39,902 bases of DNA. It comes from an uncultured Oscillospiraceae bacterium (lineage in GTDB: Bacteria; Bacillota; Clostridia; Oscillospirales; Oscillospiraceae). The notes under the pieces are model-generated. The model was not told the DNA's origin. It did no database searches and saw nothing but the letters and a program-made list of their open reading frames with translations. Made by a program: the position numbers and the translations under genes. Below, in pieces: positions 31,799 to 39,797 of the stretch; within the stretch, counting starts at the first letter, position 1, and every line of letters begins with the position of its first letter. The stretch spans positions 1 through 39,902 of the forward strand of contig CAKTVL010000015.1 in assembly GCA_934623575.1 (NCBI GenBank), read 5' to 3'.

Positions 31799-32575
31799 TT
31801 ATTTCTCAGCCTTTGTGCGGTCGGACTGGATCAGCAGCTTCAGGGCCTCCACGCCCACCTGCACGGCGGAGGTGGTGTCCTCGCTCATGTCCTGGTCCAA
31901 GCCGGCCTTCTCCCGCTCCTGGTTCCAGACCACATGGAAGCAGCTGCCGCAGCGGCACTGCAGGGCGTCGGCCACCACGAACAGGGCGGCGGACTCCATC
32001 TCGCTGGCCTTGACGTGCAGGCGCTTCCACGCCTCCCACTTCTCCAGCAGCTCGTAGGACACCGGCATTTTCGCCGGGCTGTGCTGGCCGTAGAAGGCGT
32101 CCTTGCACTGCACCACGCCCACCTGAGTGCGCTTGCCCAGGGCCTTGGACGCCTGCACCAGCGCGGTGGTCACCTCGAAATCCGCCACGGCGGGGTACTC
32201 GATGGGGGCGTACTCGCGGCTGGTGTGCTCAAAGCGGATGGCGCCGGTGGCCACCACCACGTCGCCGGAGCGGACGTCCAGGTCGATGCCGCCGCAGGTG
32301 CCCACGCGGATGAAGGTATCCGCGCCGATGTTGTGCAGCTCCTCCATGGCGATGGAGGCCGACGGCCCGCCGATGCCGGTGGAGCAGACGGAGACCTTCT
32401 CCCCCAGCAGGGTGCCGGTATAGACGGTGTATTCCCGGTTCTGCGCCACGAAATGGGCGTCATCGAACAGGGCGGCGATCTTCTCGCAGCGGCCGGGGTC
32501 GCCGGGCAGGATGACGTAGCGGCCCACGTCGCCCTCGACGCAGTGGATGTGGTATTGTTTGTCCAGTTTTTGCAT
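31799..32575 (-). CDS. udp: Uridine phosphorylase
   Basis: The 258-residue enzyme of the PNP/UDP phosphorylase superfamily splits uridine with phosphate to uracil and ribose-1-phosphate. Motifs: [15 protein letters not shown] (phosphate binding), [38 protein letters not shown] and the ribose-binding [32 protein letters not shown] is the uridine phosphorylase-type insert region. The ATG at 32575 follows AGGAGGGG; an upstream in-frame ATG at 32623 overlaps the promoter. Confidence 0.9.
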   Translation of the reverse strand: MQKLDKQYHIHCVEGDVGRYVILPGDPGRCEKIAALFDDAHFVAQNREYTVYTGTLLGEKVSVCSTGIGGPSASIAMEELHNIGADTFIRVGTCGGIDLDVRSGDVVVATGAIRFEHTSREYAPIEYPAVADFEVTTALVQASKALGKRTQVGVVQCKDAFYGQHSPAKMPVSYELLEKWEAWKRLHVKASEMESAALFVVADALQCRCGSCFHVVWNQEREKAGLDQDMSEDTTSAVQVGVEALKLLIQSDRTKAEK

Positions 32576-32601
32576 GACTTGTCCCCTCCTGTATACATGT
32601 C

Positions 32602-32631
32602 TATATACATTTTTGCTGATCATTGTCTCAA
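32602..32631 (-). promoter_or_regulatory. Candidate promoter of udp
   Basis: Minus strand TTGAGA (32626-32631), 18 bases, TATATA (32602-32607). The stretch to the ribosome site holds two TGTATA units. Confidence 0.5.
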
Positions 32632-32859
32632 AAAATACGCTTCCTGGTCACATTGGAAGTGTCTGCTATCATACCACGCTCGGGCCGAAAATGCAATGTC
32701 CATGGGACAAAAGGCAAAAAGTGTCGCGGTTATACCGCCTTTTCCGGCAAAAACTACATGCGGCGGCGGTCCGCATCCGGCAGGTGCAGGTGTTTTGCAC
32801 GGGCGGGTCGCTGCGCAAAAAAAGCGCTGCTCCGGCAGCGAAAAACGGGAGGCACGCGT

Positions 32860-33180
32860 ATGACAGATCGGCTCACGGCACTGATCGCGGCGGTGCTGCT
32901 GGCGGTGACGCTGGCGGCCTGCGGCGAGGCGGACAGTAAAAGGCCCGGCACGGCGCCGGACACCACGCCCAACGGCGGCATCACCACCCAGCCGGACACC
33001 AACGGCACGGACGGCGGCGGCACCATCAGCGACGCCGGGGACAACATGAACGGCGGACACAATGAGAGCGGACGCGCTGACGAAACGGACGGCGCCAACG
33101 CTCCCGGCGACGCCCGGCGCTACGACCGGGCGCTGGCGGCGTCCATGTACCAGCTGATCGTAAATCGGCTGGACGCGTAA
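32860..33180 (+). CDS. Small putative lipoprotein of unknown function
   Basis: A 106-residue protein with a lipoprotein signal peptide: MTDRLTALIAAVLLAVTLAA ending in the lipobox LAAC, with Cys at residue 21. The mature part is a Gly/Thr/Asp/Asn-rich linker without fold features, and a short helix (RRYDRALAASMYQLIVNRLD) closes the protein. I recognise no family. GGGAGG precedes the ATG. The gene is flanked by an untranslated 284-base gap to udp, where I see only promoter-like elements, and by a GC-rich hairpin terminator. Confidence 0.7.
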   Translation: MTDRLTALIAAVLLAVTLAACGEADSKRPGTAPDTTPNGGITTQPDTNGTDGGGTISDAGDNMNGGHNESGRADETDGANAPGDARRYDRALAASMYQLIVNRLDA

Positions 33181-33184
33181 CGAA

Positions 33185-33223
33185 GGCGCGGCGCCCGCAG
33201 GGGCGCCGCGCCCGGCGGTTTTT
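33185..33223 (+). terminator. Terminator after the lipoprotein gene
   Basis: Perfect 12-bp stem GGCGCGGCGCCC/GGGCGCCGCGCC with GCAG loop; a TTTTT run follows six bases later. Confidence 0.7.
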
Positions 33224-33275
33224 CGGGTCTGCAGGGGGCAGCATCTCACCGGCAGCCGCAAAAATAAGGGGGGAC

Positions 33276-33303
33276 TTGCATTTTTGAGAATTTGGGGTAT
33301 TAT
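33276..33303 (+). promoter_or_regulatory. Promoter of the CobW-type gene pair
   Basis: TTGCAT (33276-33281), 16 bases, TATTAT (33298-33303), 56 bases before the first start codon. Confidence 0.6.
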
Positions 33304-33358
33304 ATAGGTGAAAAAATTTAGTGCCGCCGGAATGGCGGCGGGAAAAGAAGGTTTTACT

Positions 33359-34546
33359 ATGACAAAGATCGATATTGTCTCTGGTTTTCTGGGCGCGGGC
33401 AAGACGACCCTCATCAAAAAGCTGCTGGCCGAGGCGTTCCCCGGCGAGAAGCTGGTACTGATCGAAAACGAGTTCGGCGAGATCAGCATCGACGGCGGGT
33501 TCCTGAAGGATTCCGGCGTGCAGATCAGCGAGATGTCCTCCGGGTGCATCTGCTGCTCCCTGGTGGGCGACTTCAACAAGGCGCTGAAGGACGTGCATGA
33601 GCAGTTCCACCCCGACCGCATCCTTATCGAGCCCTCCGGCGTGGGCAAGCTCAGCGACGTGATCGTGGCGGTGGAGAACACCGTCAAGGACGTGCCGGAT
33701 ATGAAGCTCAACAGCTTCGTCACTGTGGCGGATGCCACCAAGGTGAAGGTGTACATGAAGAATTTCGGCGAGTTCTACAACAACCAGATCGAGTCCGCCG
33801 GCACCATCATCCTCTCCCGCACCCAGCGGCTGAGCCAGGAGAAGCTGGAGGCTGCCGTGGCGCTGCTGCGGGAGAAGAACCCCACCGCCGCCATCCTGAC
33901 CACCCCCTGGGACCAGCTGGACGGCATGACCATCCTCAGCGCCATCGAGAAGGTGTCGCTGGCGGACGAGCTGCTGGAGAAGATGCGCGCCGAGCACGAG
34001 GCGGACGAGGCCGAGCACGAGCATGAGCACCACCATCACCATCACGACCACGATGAGGAGGAGCACGACCACGATCACTGCTGCCACCATCACGACCACG
34101 ATGATGACGATGACGACCATGAGCATGAGCACTGCTGCCACCACCACGACCACGAGGACGAGCACGAGCACCATCACGACCACGAGGAGCACGAGCACCA
34201 CCATCACCACCACGACGGCGAGGAGTGCGACGATCCCGCGTGCGGGTGCCACCATCACCATCATCACGCCGACGAGGTGTTCACCAGCTGGGGCGTGGAG
34301 ACGGTGAAGGCCTATTCCGAGACGGAGCTGGAGCGCATCCTGACCGCCCTGGACAGCGGCGAATACGGCGCCATCCTGCGGGCCAAGGGCATCGTGGCCG
34401 CTGCCGACGGCGGCCAGTGGCTGCACTACGACTTCGTGCCGGAGGAGCACCAGGTGCGCCGCGGCCCGGCGGACTACACCGGGCGGCTGTGCGTCATCGG
34501 CTCCAAGCTGGACGAGGACAAGCTGGCCGCGCTGTTCGGCCTGTAA
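33359..34546 (+). CDS. CobW/P47K-family GTPase (G3E) with a very long His-rich loop
   Basis: G3E GTPases deliver metals to enzymes. The 395-residue protein has the P-loop GFLGAGKT (9-16), LIENEFGEISIDGGFL, the metal-binding GCICCSLVGDF (CxCC, about 62), LIEPSGVGKLSDV and the guanine-specificity region, here IILSRTQRLSQEK rather than NKxD. The linker at about 219-304 is made almost only of His, Asp, Glu and Cys (EHEHEHHHHHHDHDEEE, then HDHCCHHHDHDD, ending CGCHHHHHH). A CobW C-terminal domain follows (FTSWGVETVKAYSETELERI). The His stretch points to zinc, nickel or cobalt. It is followed after 12 bases by the second GTPase. The ATG at 33359 follows AGAAGG. Confidence 0.9.
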   Translation: MTKIDIVSGFLGAGKTTLIKKLLAEAFPGEKLVLIENEFGEISIDGGFLKDSGVQISEMSSGCICCSLVGDFNKALKDVHEQFHPDRILIEPSGVGKLSDVIVAVENTVKDVPDMKLNSFVTVADATKVKVYMKNFGEFYNNQIESAGTIILSRTQRLSQEKLEAAVALLREKNPTAAILTTPWDQLDGMTILSAIEKVSLADELLEKMRAEHEADEAEHEHEHHHHHHDHDEEEHDHDHCCHHHDHDDDDDDHEHEHCCHHHDHEDEHEHHHDHEEHEHHHHHHDGEECDDPACGCHHHHHHADEVFTSWGVETVKAYSETELERILTALDSGEYGAILRAKGIVAAADGGQWLHYDFVPEEHQVRRGPADYTGRLCVIGSKLDEDKLAALFGL

Positions 34547-34558
34547 GGAGCGTCGCGT

Positions 34559-35488
34559 ATGGATATTCCTGTATACCTCATCGCCGGGTTCCTGGACGCC
34601 GGCAAGACGGAGTTTATCAACGGCATCCTGCGGGACGGCTTTGCCGCCGAGGACCGCACCCTGCTGCTGTGCTGCGAGGAGGGCGAGCTGGCCTATGACC
34701 CCAAGGTGCTGGGCAACGTGTTCACCTACACCGTGGAGGACGAGGAGCAGCTGACGCCGGACTTTCTGAAGAAGCTGGAAAAGCAGTACCGGCCCAAGCA
34801 GGTGATCGTGGAGTACAACGGCATGTGGAGCATGGAGCGGCTGTACCGGGAGGGACTGCCCGCCAACTGGATTTTGTACCAGATCATGTGTCTGGTGGAC
34901 GCCACCACCTTTGAAATGTACGTCAAGAACATGGGGCAGCTGATGATGGAGAAGATCACCAACTGCGACATGCTGATCTTCAACCGCTGCAACGAGCAGC
35001 TGCGCGCCCAGCTCCGCAGCCGCAACCTGCGGATGGTCAACCGCCGGGCGGACATCTATCTGGAGAATGAGGACGGCACCAGCGAGGAGTACGTCACGCC
35101 GGAGATGTCGCCCTTCGACCTGAGCAGCGGCAAGCTGGAGGTGCCGGACGACGACTACGGCATCTGGTATGTGGACATGATGGACAACCCCGGCCGGTAC
35201 GAGGGCGTGGAGGTGTCCTTCAAGGCGATGATGTGCCACTCCAAGAAGTTCAAGGGCGTCCACTGCCCGGGGCGCTTCGCCATGGTCTGCTGCGACAAGG
35301 ATATGCAATTCCTGGCGCTGGTGTGCCGTGGCGAGGGGCTGGAGCAGTACAAGGACAAGCAGTGGGTGAAGATCCACGCCACGGTGAAGAAGGAGAGCTG
35401 CGACGCCTATCAGGGCGAGGGCCCGGTGCTGTACGTCACCTCTATCGCCGCCACCACCAAGCCGGAGCAGGAAGTGGTATCCTTCTGA
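34559..35488 (+). CDS. CobW-like GTPase domain fused to a DUF1980-like C-terminal domain
   Basis: The first 170 or so of 309 residues resemble a CobW GTPase: MDIPVYLIAGFLDAGKTEFI (P-loop GFLDAGKT, 10-17), VIVEYNGMWSMERLY in place of the usual ExSG, and DMLIFNRCNEQL. The CxCC metal motif is missing; only LLLCCEEGE remains. From about residue 200 (GIWYVDMMDNPGRYEGVEVS, HCPGRFAMVCCDKDMQFLAL, KQWVKIHATV) it resembles the C-terminal part of DUF1980/TIGR03943 proteins. These usually travel with a permease and a CobW protein. It is coupled to the first GTPase, with GGAGCGTCGCGT upstream. Confidence 0.75.
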   Translation: MDIPVYLIAGFLDAGKTEFINGILRDGFAAEDRTLLLCCEEGELAYDPKVLGNVFTYTVEDEEQLTPDFLKKLEKQYRPKQVIVEYNGMWSMERLYREGLPANWILYQIMCLVDATTFEMYVKNMGQLMMEKITNCDMLIFNRCNEQLRAQLRSRNLRMVNRRADIYLENEDGTSEEYVTPEMSPFDLSSGKLEVPDDDYGIWYVDMMDNPGRYEGVEVSFKAMMCHSKKFKGVHCPGRFAMVCCDKDMQFLALVCRGEGLEQYKDKQWVKIHATVKKESCDAYQGEGPVLYVTSIAATTKPEQEVVSF

Positions 35489-35531
35489 TAACGTACCGTA
35501 TATTTTGCCCCCATTATCGCGAATCGTATAG

Positions 35532-35561
35532 AAAAAGACCCGCCAAATGCGGGTCTTTTTT
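35532..35561. terminator. Bidirectional terminator after the CobW pair
   Basis: Perfect 12-bp stem AAAAAGACCCGC/GCGGGTCTTTTT with CAAAT loop and a further T. It also terminates the converging lipid kinase gene. Confidence 0.92.
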
Positions 35562-35573
35562 CGTCTGTTCGAT

Positions 35574-36455
35574 TTACCGCACCAACTGGATGGCGGCGGG
35601 CAGGTTCTCGATCTCCACCCGGGGCGCACTGGGACAGTACTCGCCGTCCAGGGACCAGGGCAGGTCCTCCTCCGTGGTCAGGGTGACGCGCTGCACATGG
35701 CGCAGTATGACGCCGGGGTAGTCGTACTGCATGCGGGTCATGGCGGCGATGAGGTTCTGGAGATCCAGCGCGGTCTTGGGCATGCGCAGCAGCAGCAGCT
35801 CGAATTTGCCGTCGTCCATCTGCACTCGGGCGGGGTCCAGCTTCACCAGACCGCCCAGGGACGTGGAGTTGCACACGGCGCCGAAGATGAACTCTCCCTC
35901 GAAGTGCTCGCCGTCGGCCTCCACGGCGCAGCGGTAGGGCCGCAGGGAGTCCAGATCGCCCAGGCCCTCCAGGATATAGGCGAAGTGGCCCAGGGCGTTT
36001 TTGGCCGCCTGGGTGGCGGAGTAGGAGGACCGGGTAAAGGCCCCGAAGGACGCCACATAGGAGAAATACCGGTCGTTGTGCCGGCCCACATCCAGGGGAT
36101 AGGGCTTGCCGGTGGCGGCAGCCTCCGCCGCGGCAGGCAGCATGGTGTGCAGATGCAGGCTCATGGCGAAATCGTTGGTGCTGCCGCAGGGCAGATAGCC
36201 CAGCAGTGGGCGGTCCTCCAGCTGCATCAGGCCGGTGAGCGTCTCGTTCAGCGTGCCGTCGCCGCCGGCACAGACCACCATGTCGTATGCACCGCCCCAC
36301 CGGGCGGCGATGTCCCGGGCCTGGCCGCCGGCCTCGGTGACAAAGACCCACACCAGATAGCCGGCGCGGGAGAACTGCGCCACGGCGTCGAACAGCGGGG
36401 CGCGTGATTTTGTCTTTCCTGCACGGGGATTGACGATAAACAAGAGCTTTTTCAT
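35574..36455 (-). CDS. Diacylglycerol kinase family lipid kinase (YegS/DgkB-like)
   Basis: The 293-residue enzyme of the DAGK catalytic superfamily phosphorylates diacylglycerol or a related lipid with ATP. Motifs: MKKLLFIVNPRAGKTKSR (nucleotide-binding NPxAG), VVCAGGDGTLNETLTGLMQL (GGDGT), LGYLPCGSTNDFAMSL (family GTxNDFA; here GSTNDFA), and the C-terminal LPWSLDGEYCPSAPRVEIEN with the catalytic DGE. The cap of residues KMDDGKFELLLLR-type is present as QMDDGKFELLLL. The ATG at 36455 follows GAAGGG; longer in-frame starts lack a site. Confidence 0.92.
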   Translation of the reverse strand: MKKLLFIVNPRAGKTKSRAPLFDAVAQFSRAGYLVWVFVTEAGGQARDIAARWGGAYDMVVCAGGDGTLNETLTGLMQLEDRPLLGYLPCGSTNDFAMSLHLHTMLPAAAEAAATGKPYPLDVGRHNDRYFSYVASFGAFTRSSYSATQAAKNALGHFAYILEGLGDLDSLRPYRCAVEADGEHFEGEFIFGAVCNSTSLGGLVKLDPARVQMDDGKFELLLLRMPKTALDLQNLIAAMTRMQYDYPGVILRHVQRVTLTTEEDLPWSLDGEYCPSAPRVEIENLPAAIQLVR

Positions 36456-36567
36456 GGGAACACCCTTCCATACCATCGTATTCTGCGTGGGGTAGTCCGG
36501 ATATGATACCATACTTCCGGCAGGATTTCAATATGCAGTCGCCCCGGGCGTCTGGGCGCAAAAAAGG

Positions 36568-36596
36568 TTGCAAAACGCCGCGCATGCGGGTATGAT
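36568..36596 (+). promoter_or_regulatory. Sigma-A promoter of the AI-2E transporter gene
   Basis: TTGCAA (36568-36573), 17 bases, TATGAT (36591-36596), 30 bases before the start codon. Confidence 0.7.
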
Positions 36597-36626
36597 AAGA
36601 AAAAACGGCAGCGGGAGGCGCAAAGT

Positions 36627-37901
36627 ATGAAGCGGACACAGTATTTCAAGTGGGGGCTGACGGCCTTTCTGACCGTCTGCGCCGTGCTGGTGTTTTACGA
36701 CACCTTCTATCAGGCGGGGACCTTGCAGCGGTTCGTGTCCAAGCTGGCGTCCATCCTGGCGCCGGTGCTGTACGGCTTCGCCATCGCCTATCTGCTGACG
36801 CCCATCATGTCCTGGCTGGAGAACGCCATCCGCGCGCTGTGGAAAAGGTGCTTCAAAAAGGACCTGCGTCACCCCTCCGGCGCGCTGCGCCTGGTGAGCA
36901 TCCTGCTGACCGAGGCCGTGGTGCTCTTCCTGCTGTATCTGCTGATGAGCGTGCTCATCCCCCAGGTGCTGGACAGCGTGACCACCCTGCTGAACAACGC
37001 GGAATCCTACTACCGGAAGATCTACCGCTGGGCGGACCACCTGCTGGACAGCGAGAATGAGATCGCCGTGTGGCTGGCGGGACTGATCACCGACCGGTAC
37101 ACCGACGGCATGGCCTTCCTCACCGACAAGGTGCTGCCCTGGGCGCAGAAGGCCATCGTACCGCTGACCAGCGGGATCTGGAGCGGCATCCGCGGGGCGG
37201 TGGGCTTTGCCTTCGACCTGATCGTGGGCATCATCGTGTCCATCTATCTGATGGGCATGAAGGAGAAGAGCCTGGCCCGGTGCTGCAAGGCGGTGTACGC
37301 CGCCCTGCCGGAGGAAAAGGCCGACACGGTCATGCGCGGCACGCGGCGGGTCAACGCCATCTTCTCCGGCTTCGTCCGGGGCAAGCTGCTGGATTCGCTG
37401 ATCATCGGCATCCTGTGCTTCATCTGCTGCTCCATCCTGAAGATGCCCTACACGCCGCTGATCAGCGTGGTGGTGGGCGTGACCAACGTCATTCCCTTCT
37501 TCGGGCCGTTCCTGGGCGCGGTGCCCTCGGCGTTCCTGATCCTGCTGGTCAGCCCCCGGCAGTGCCTGATATTCGTCCTTTTCATCGTGATCCTGCAGCA
37601 GTTCGACGGCAACATCCTGGGCCCGAAGATCCTGGGCGACGCCACGGGCATCTCCAGCTTCTGGGTCATCGTGGCCATCCTGGTGGGCGGCGGCTTTGCC
37701 GGCGTGCTGGGCATGTTCATCGGCGTGCCGGTGTTCGCCTGCATGCAGGAGCTGATCAAGCACCTGATGGACCGCCGCCTGCGCAAGCGTGGCATGCCCA
37801 CGGAGGCCTACGCCTATGTGGGCCGGGCCAAGGACGCACCGCCGGAGGCTGCAGCCCCCTCCCCTGCCGCCCCGGACGGCCAGCCAAAGGACCCCGCGTG
37901 A
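36627..37901 (+). CDS. AI-2E family (PerM/YdbI-type) transporter
   Basis: A 424-residue membrane protein with about eight spans. N-terminal spans include YFKWGLTAFLTVCAVLVFYD and LAPVLYGFAIAYLLTPIMSW, a family hallmark. The central soluble helical part (LLNNAESYYRKIYRWADHLL) is followed by AVGFAFDLIVGIIVSIYLM. The conserved C-terminal signature is VGVTNVIPFFGPFLGAVPSA, then QQFDGNILGPKILGDATGIS and GGFAGVLGMFIGVPVFACMQ. Substrates of the family range from AI-2 export to sodium/proton exchange and are not predictable here. The C-terminal 35 residues are Ala/Pro-rich. GGGAGG precedes the ATG. Confidence 0.9.
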   Translation: MKRTQYFKWGLTAFLTVCAVLVFYDTFYQAGTLQRFVSKLASILAPVLYGFAIAYLLTPIMSWLENAIRALWKRCFKKDLRHPSGALRLVSILLTEAVVLFLLYLLMSVLIPQVLDSVTTLLNNAESYYRKIYRWADHLLDSENEIAVWLAGLITDRYTDGMAFLTDKVLPWAQKAIVPLTSGIWSGIRGAVGFAFDLIVGIIVSIYLMGMKEKSLARCCKAVYAALPEEKADTVMRGTRRVNAIFSGFVRGKLLDSLIIGILCFICCSILKMPYTPLISVVVGVTNVIPFFGPFLGAVPSAFLILLVSPRQCLIFVLFIVILQQFDGNILGPKILGDATGISSFWVIVAILVGGGFAGVLGMFIGVPVFACMQELIKHLMDRRLRKRGMPTEAYAYVGRAKDAPPEAAAPSPAAPDGQPKDPA

Positions 37902-37913
37902 CCTCACCACACC

Positions 37914-37936
37914 GCAGGCGGGCACGGCCCGCCTGC
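37914..37936 (+). terminator. Weak terminator after the AI-2E transporter gene
   Basis: Perfect 10-bp stem GCAGGCGGGC/GCCCGCCTGC with ACG loop; the tail TTCCCTTATT is only partly T-rich, so read-through to the next gene is likely. Confidence 0.5.
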
Positions 37937-37999
37937 TTCCCTTATTCTGGCTATCTCCACGCAAATATCCCGCCTACTTCAACGCAAAGGAGCCCTTCC

Positions 38000-38422
38000 A
38001 TGACAAAAGAATTGTATGACAAGCTGATGGCCTTTGGCAACAACAGCGAGCCGTTTCTGACCCACAACTACATGACCACCTCCGACCTGGGCGACGGCAC
38101 CGCCACCGTGACGCTGCCCATGCACACCGAAAGCCTGAACCGCTGGGGCGGCGCCCACGGCGGCATCCTGTTCTCCCTGTGCGACGTTGCCATGGGCATG
38201 GCCATCATGACGCTGCGGCAGGAGACCATGGTCACCGTCAACGCCACCATCGACTATCTGTCCGCCGCACCGGCGGGCAGCACCCTGACCGCCGTGGGCA
38301 AGGTGGACCGCCTGGGCGGCAAGCTGGCCTTCGCCTCGGCGGAGATACACGACGAACACGGCAGGCTGGTGGTGCAGACGCACTGCGTCATGTGCTTCAC
38401 CGGCAGTCCCCTGCCCCTGTGA
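38000..38422 (+). CDS. PaaI-type hotdog-fold thioesterase
   Basis: The 140-residue protein has the hotdog-fold pattern of PaaI/acyl-CoA thioesterases. It has the LNRWGGAHGGILFSLCDVAM segment with the HGG motif at the start of the central helix, then TVNATIDYLSAAPAGSTLTA, VDRLGGKLAFASAEIHDEHG and VVQTHCVMCF. The usual catalytic Asp/Glu of the helix is in place (CDVAMG). It would hydrolyse acyl-CoA substrates, probably aryl or medium-chain ones; the substrate is not predictable. AAAGGAG precedes the ATG. Its stop overlaps the GTG start of the next gene. Confidence 0.9.
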   Translation: MTKELYDKLMAFGNNSEPFLTHNYMTTSDLGDGTATVTLPMHTESLNRWGGAHGGILFSLCDVAMGMAIMTLRQETMVTVNATIDYLSAAPAGSTLTAVGKVDRLGGKLAFASAEIHDEHGRLVVQTHCVMCFTGSPLPL

Positions 38423-39486
38423 GCGCCCGGGGCCTGCGCCGCTGGTGTGCGGCGCTGGCGGTGTTCTTCGCGGTGTATTTCCCCCTGCGCACCAGCCGCG
38501 TGGCCATGAACAAGCTGTGGTACGGCGCGATCTGCCCGGCGGAGCAGTGGCTGAACCGGCTGTGGGGCAGCTGGCGCAGCTCCGTGGGGGAGGTGCTGAT
38601 ACTGACGGCGCTGTTCTGCGCCATGCTGTGGCTGGCCAACGTGCCCCGGCGCATCATCGCCGCCCGGCGGCGGTGGGCCATGGCCCTGCGCCTGACGCTG
38701 ACGGCCCTGTGCGCGGCGCTGACGGTGTACGCCGGCTTCTGCCTGACCTGGGGCGTGGGCTACAACACCGACGGCTTTCAGGAGAAAAGCGGGCTGTACG
38801 CCCAGCCGGTGTCCACGGAGACGCTGGCGCAGGTGACGGCGTACTTTGCCGAAAACCTGGCCGCCTGCGCCGATGACGTCCCCCGGGACGCGGACGGCGT
38901 GTGCGTGCTGGACCGCGCCGCCGTGCTGGAGGGCAGCGGCAGCGCGCTGGACGTGCTGTACGGCGAGTTCCCCTTCCTGACGGCGGAGACGGGCAACGCC
39001 AAGGGCTTCGCCTGCTCCCGGGCGCTGAGCGCGCTGCGCTTCACCGGGTTCTACTTTCCCTTCACCGGCGAGGCCAACGTCAACACGGACAGCCCCGCCG
39101 CCTTCCTTCCGGCCACGGTGTGCCACGAGCTGGCCCACCAGCGGGGCATCACCGCGGAGGAGGAGTGCAATTTCATCGGCATTCTGGCGGCCATCCGGTC
39201 AGAAAACGCGGGATACCGCTACTCCGGCTGGCTGACGGGCTTCGGGTATCTGTCCAACGCCCTGTACGGCGCCGACCGGGAGGCCTGGCAGGCGGTGCGG
39301 GACGCGCTGCCGGAGACGGTGGTGGCCGATCTGCGGGCGGACAACGCCTATTGGGCACAGTTCCGGGGCGCGGTATCCCAGGCCGCGGACAAGGTCTACG
39401 ACGGATTCCTCAAGAGCAACGGCGACGCGGACGGCGTGAAGAGCTACGGCACCGTCACCGACCTGCTGGTGGCCTATTTCGGATAA
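38419..39486 (+). CDS. DUF3810 family zincin-like membrane protein
   Basis: The 355-residue protein has three N-terminal spans (WCAALAVFFAVYFPLRTSRV, VGEVLILTALFCAMLWLANV, LTLTALCAALTVYAGFCLTW). A large extracytoplasmic domain follows with the metallopeptidase signature ATVCHELAHQRGITAEEECN, HExxH plus downstream Glu. LRFTGFYFPFTGEANVNTDS before it is typical of DUF3810. It is probably a membrane zinc peptidase of unknown substrate. The start is GTG at 38419, overlapping the thioesterase stop as GTGA with no separate ribosome site, so translation is probably coupled. Confidence 0.87.
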   Translation: MSARGLRRWCAALAVFFAVYFPLRTSRVAMNKLWYGAICPAEQWLNRLWGSWRSSVGEVLILTALFCAMLWLANVPRRIIAARRRWAMALRLTLTALCAALTVYAGFCLTWGVGYNTDGFQEKSGLYAQPVSTETLAQVTAYFAENLAACADDVPRDADGVCVLDRAAVLEGSGSALDVLYGEFPFLTAETGNAKGFACSRALSALRFTGFYFPFTGEANVNTDSPAAFLPATVCHELAHQRGITAEEECNFIGILAAIRSENAGYRYSGWLTGFGYLSNALYGADREAWQAVRDALPETVVADLRADNAYWAQFRGAVSQAADKVYDGFLKSNGDADGVKSYGTVTDLLVAYFG

Positions 39487-39511
39487 AAAAAGTTCCCCGT
39501 GCCATAGCTGG

Positions 39512-39709
39512 GTGTACGTAAAACAGTATTGCGCTAAGATTGACGAAGCGGCACGAAACCGCATGAAGCTGATCGTGCCAGAGCTGGCAAAGCAGTACGG
39601 CGTGACAGAGCGACTGAAAGCTGAAAACCAAATGGAATGGGTGCGGCAGATGAACGCTTGCAAGGCGCAGGCAGAGGAGACTGTGAAAGCGGAATTGATT
39701 TATGATTGA
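39512..39709 (+). pseudogene. 3' remnant of TnpV, a transposon-encoded protein
   Basis: About 55 residues (CAKIDEAARNRMKLIVPELA, then KQYGVTERLKAENQMEWVRQ and MNACKAQAEETVKAELIYD) match the C-terminal half of TnpV proteins of Clostridia transposons. The N-terminal half with its YGRMR-like region is missing, and no ribosome site precedes the GTG at 39512. The remnant lies 25 bases after the DUF3810 stop, in DNA of lower GC than the genes before it. It probably marks the edge of a decayed mobile element extending to the right. Confidence 0.75.
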
Positions 39710-39714
39710 GCGAG

Positions 39715-39745
39715 AAAGTCCGGGCAGAAAACTGTCCGGACTTTT
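39715..39745 (+). terminator. Terminator after the TnpV remnant
   Basis: Stem AAAGTCCGGGCAG/CTGTCCGGACTTT with AAAA loop, one G-T wobble and a T tail. Confidence 0.82.
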
Positions 39746-39791
39746 CTCATATAGTCCAAAGCTGCGGTAGAACTGTTCACAAGTTTTATGG

Positions 39792-39797
39792 TATAAT
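39792..39797 (+). promoter_or_regulatory. Extended -10 promoter near the right edge
   Basis: TGG followed by a perfect TATAAT (39792-39797); no good -35. The gene it serves is outside the window. A frame from GTG 39812 ends after 20 codons, and an imperfect CCACC/GGTGG repeat is at 39880-39900. Confidence 0.45.

Noticed and set aside
34016..34275. CRISPR-like or tandem DNA repeat
   Set aside because: The repetition is codon-level (His, Asp and Glu codons) inside an intact reading frame, not spaced identical repeats.
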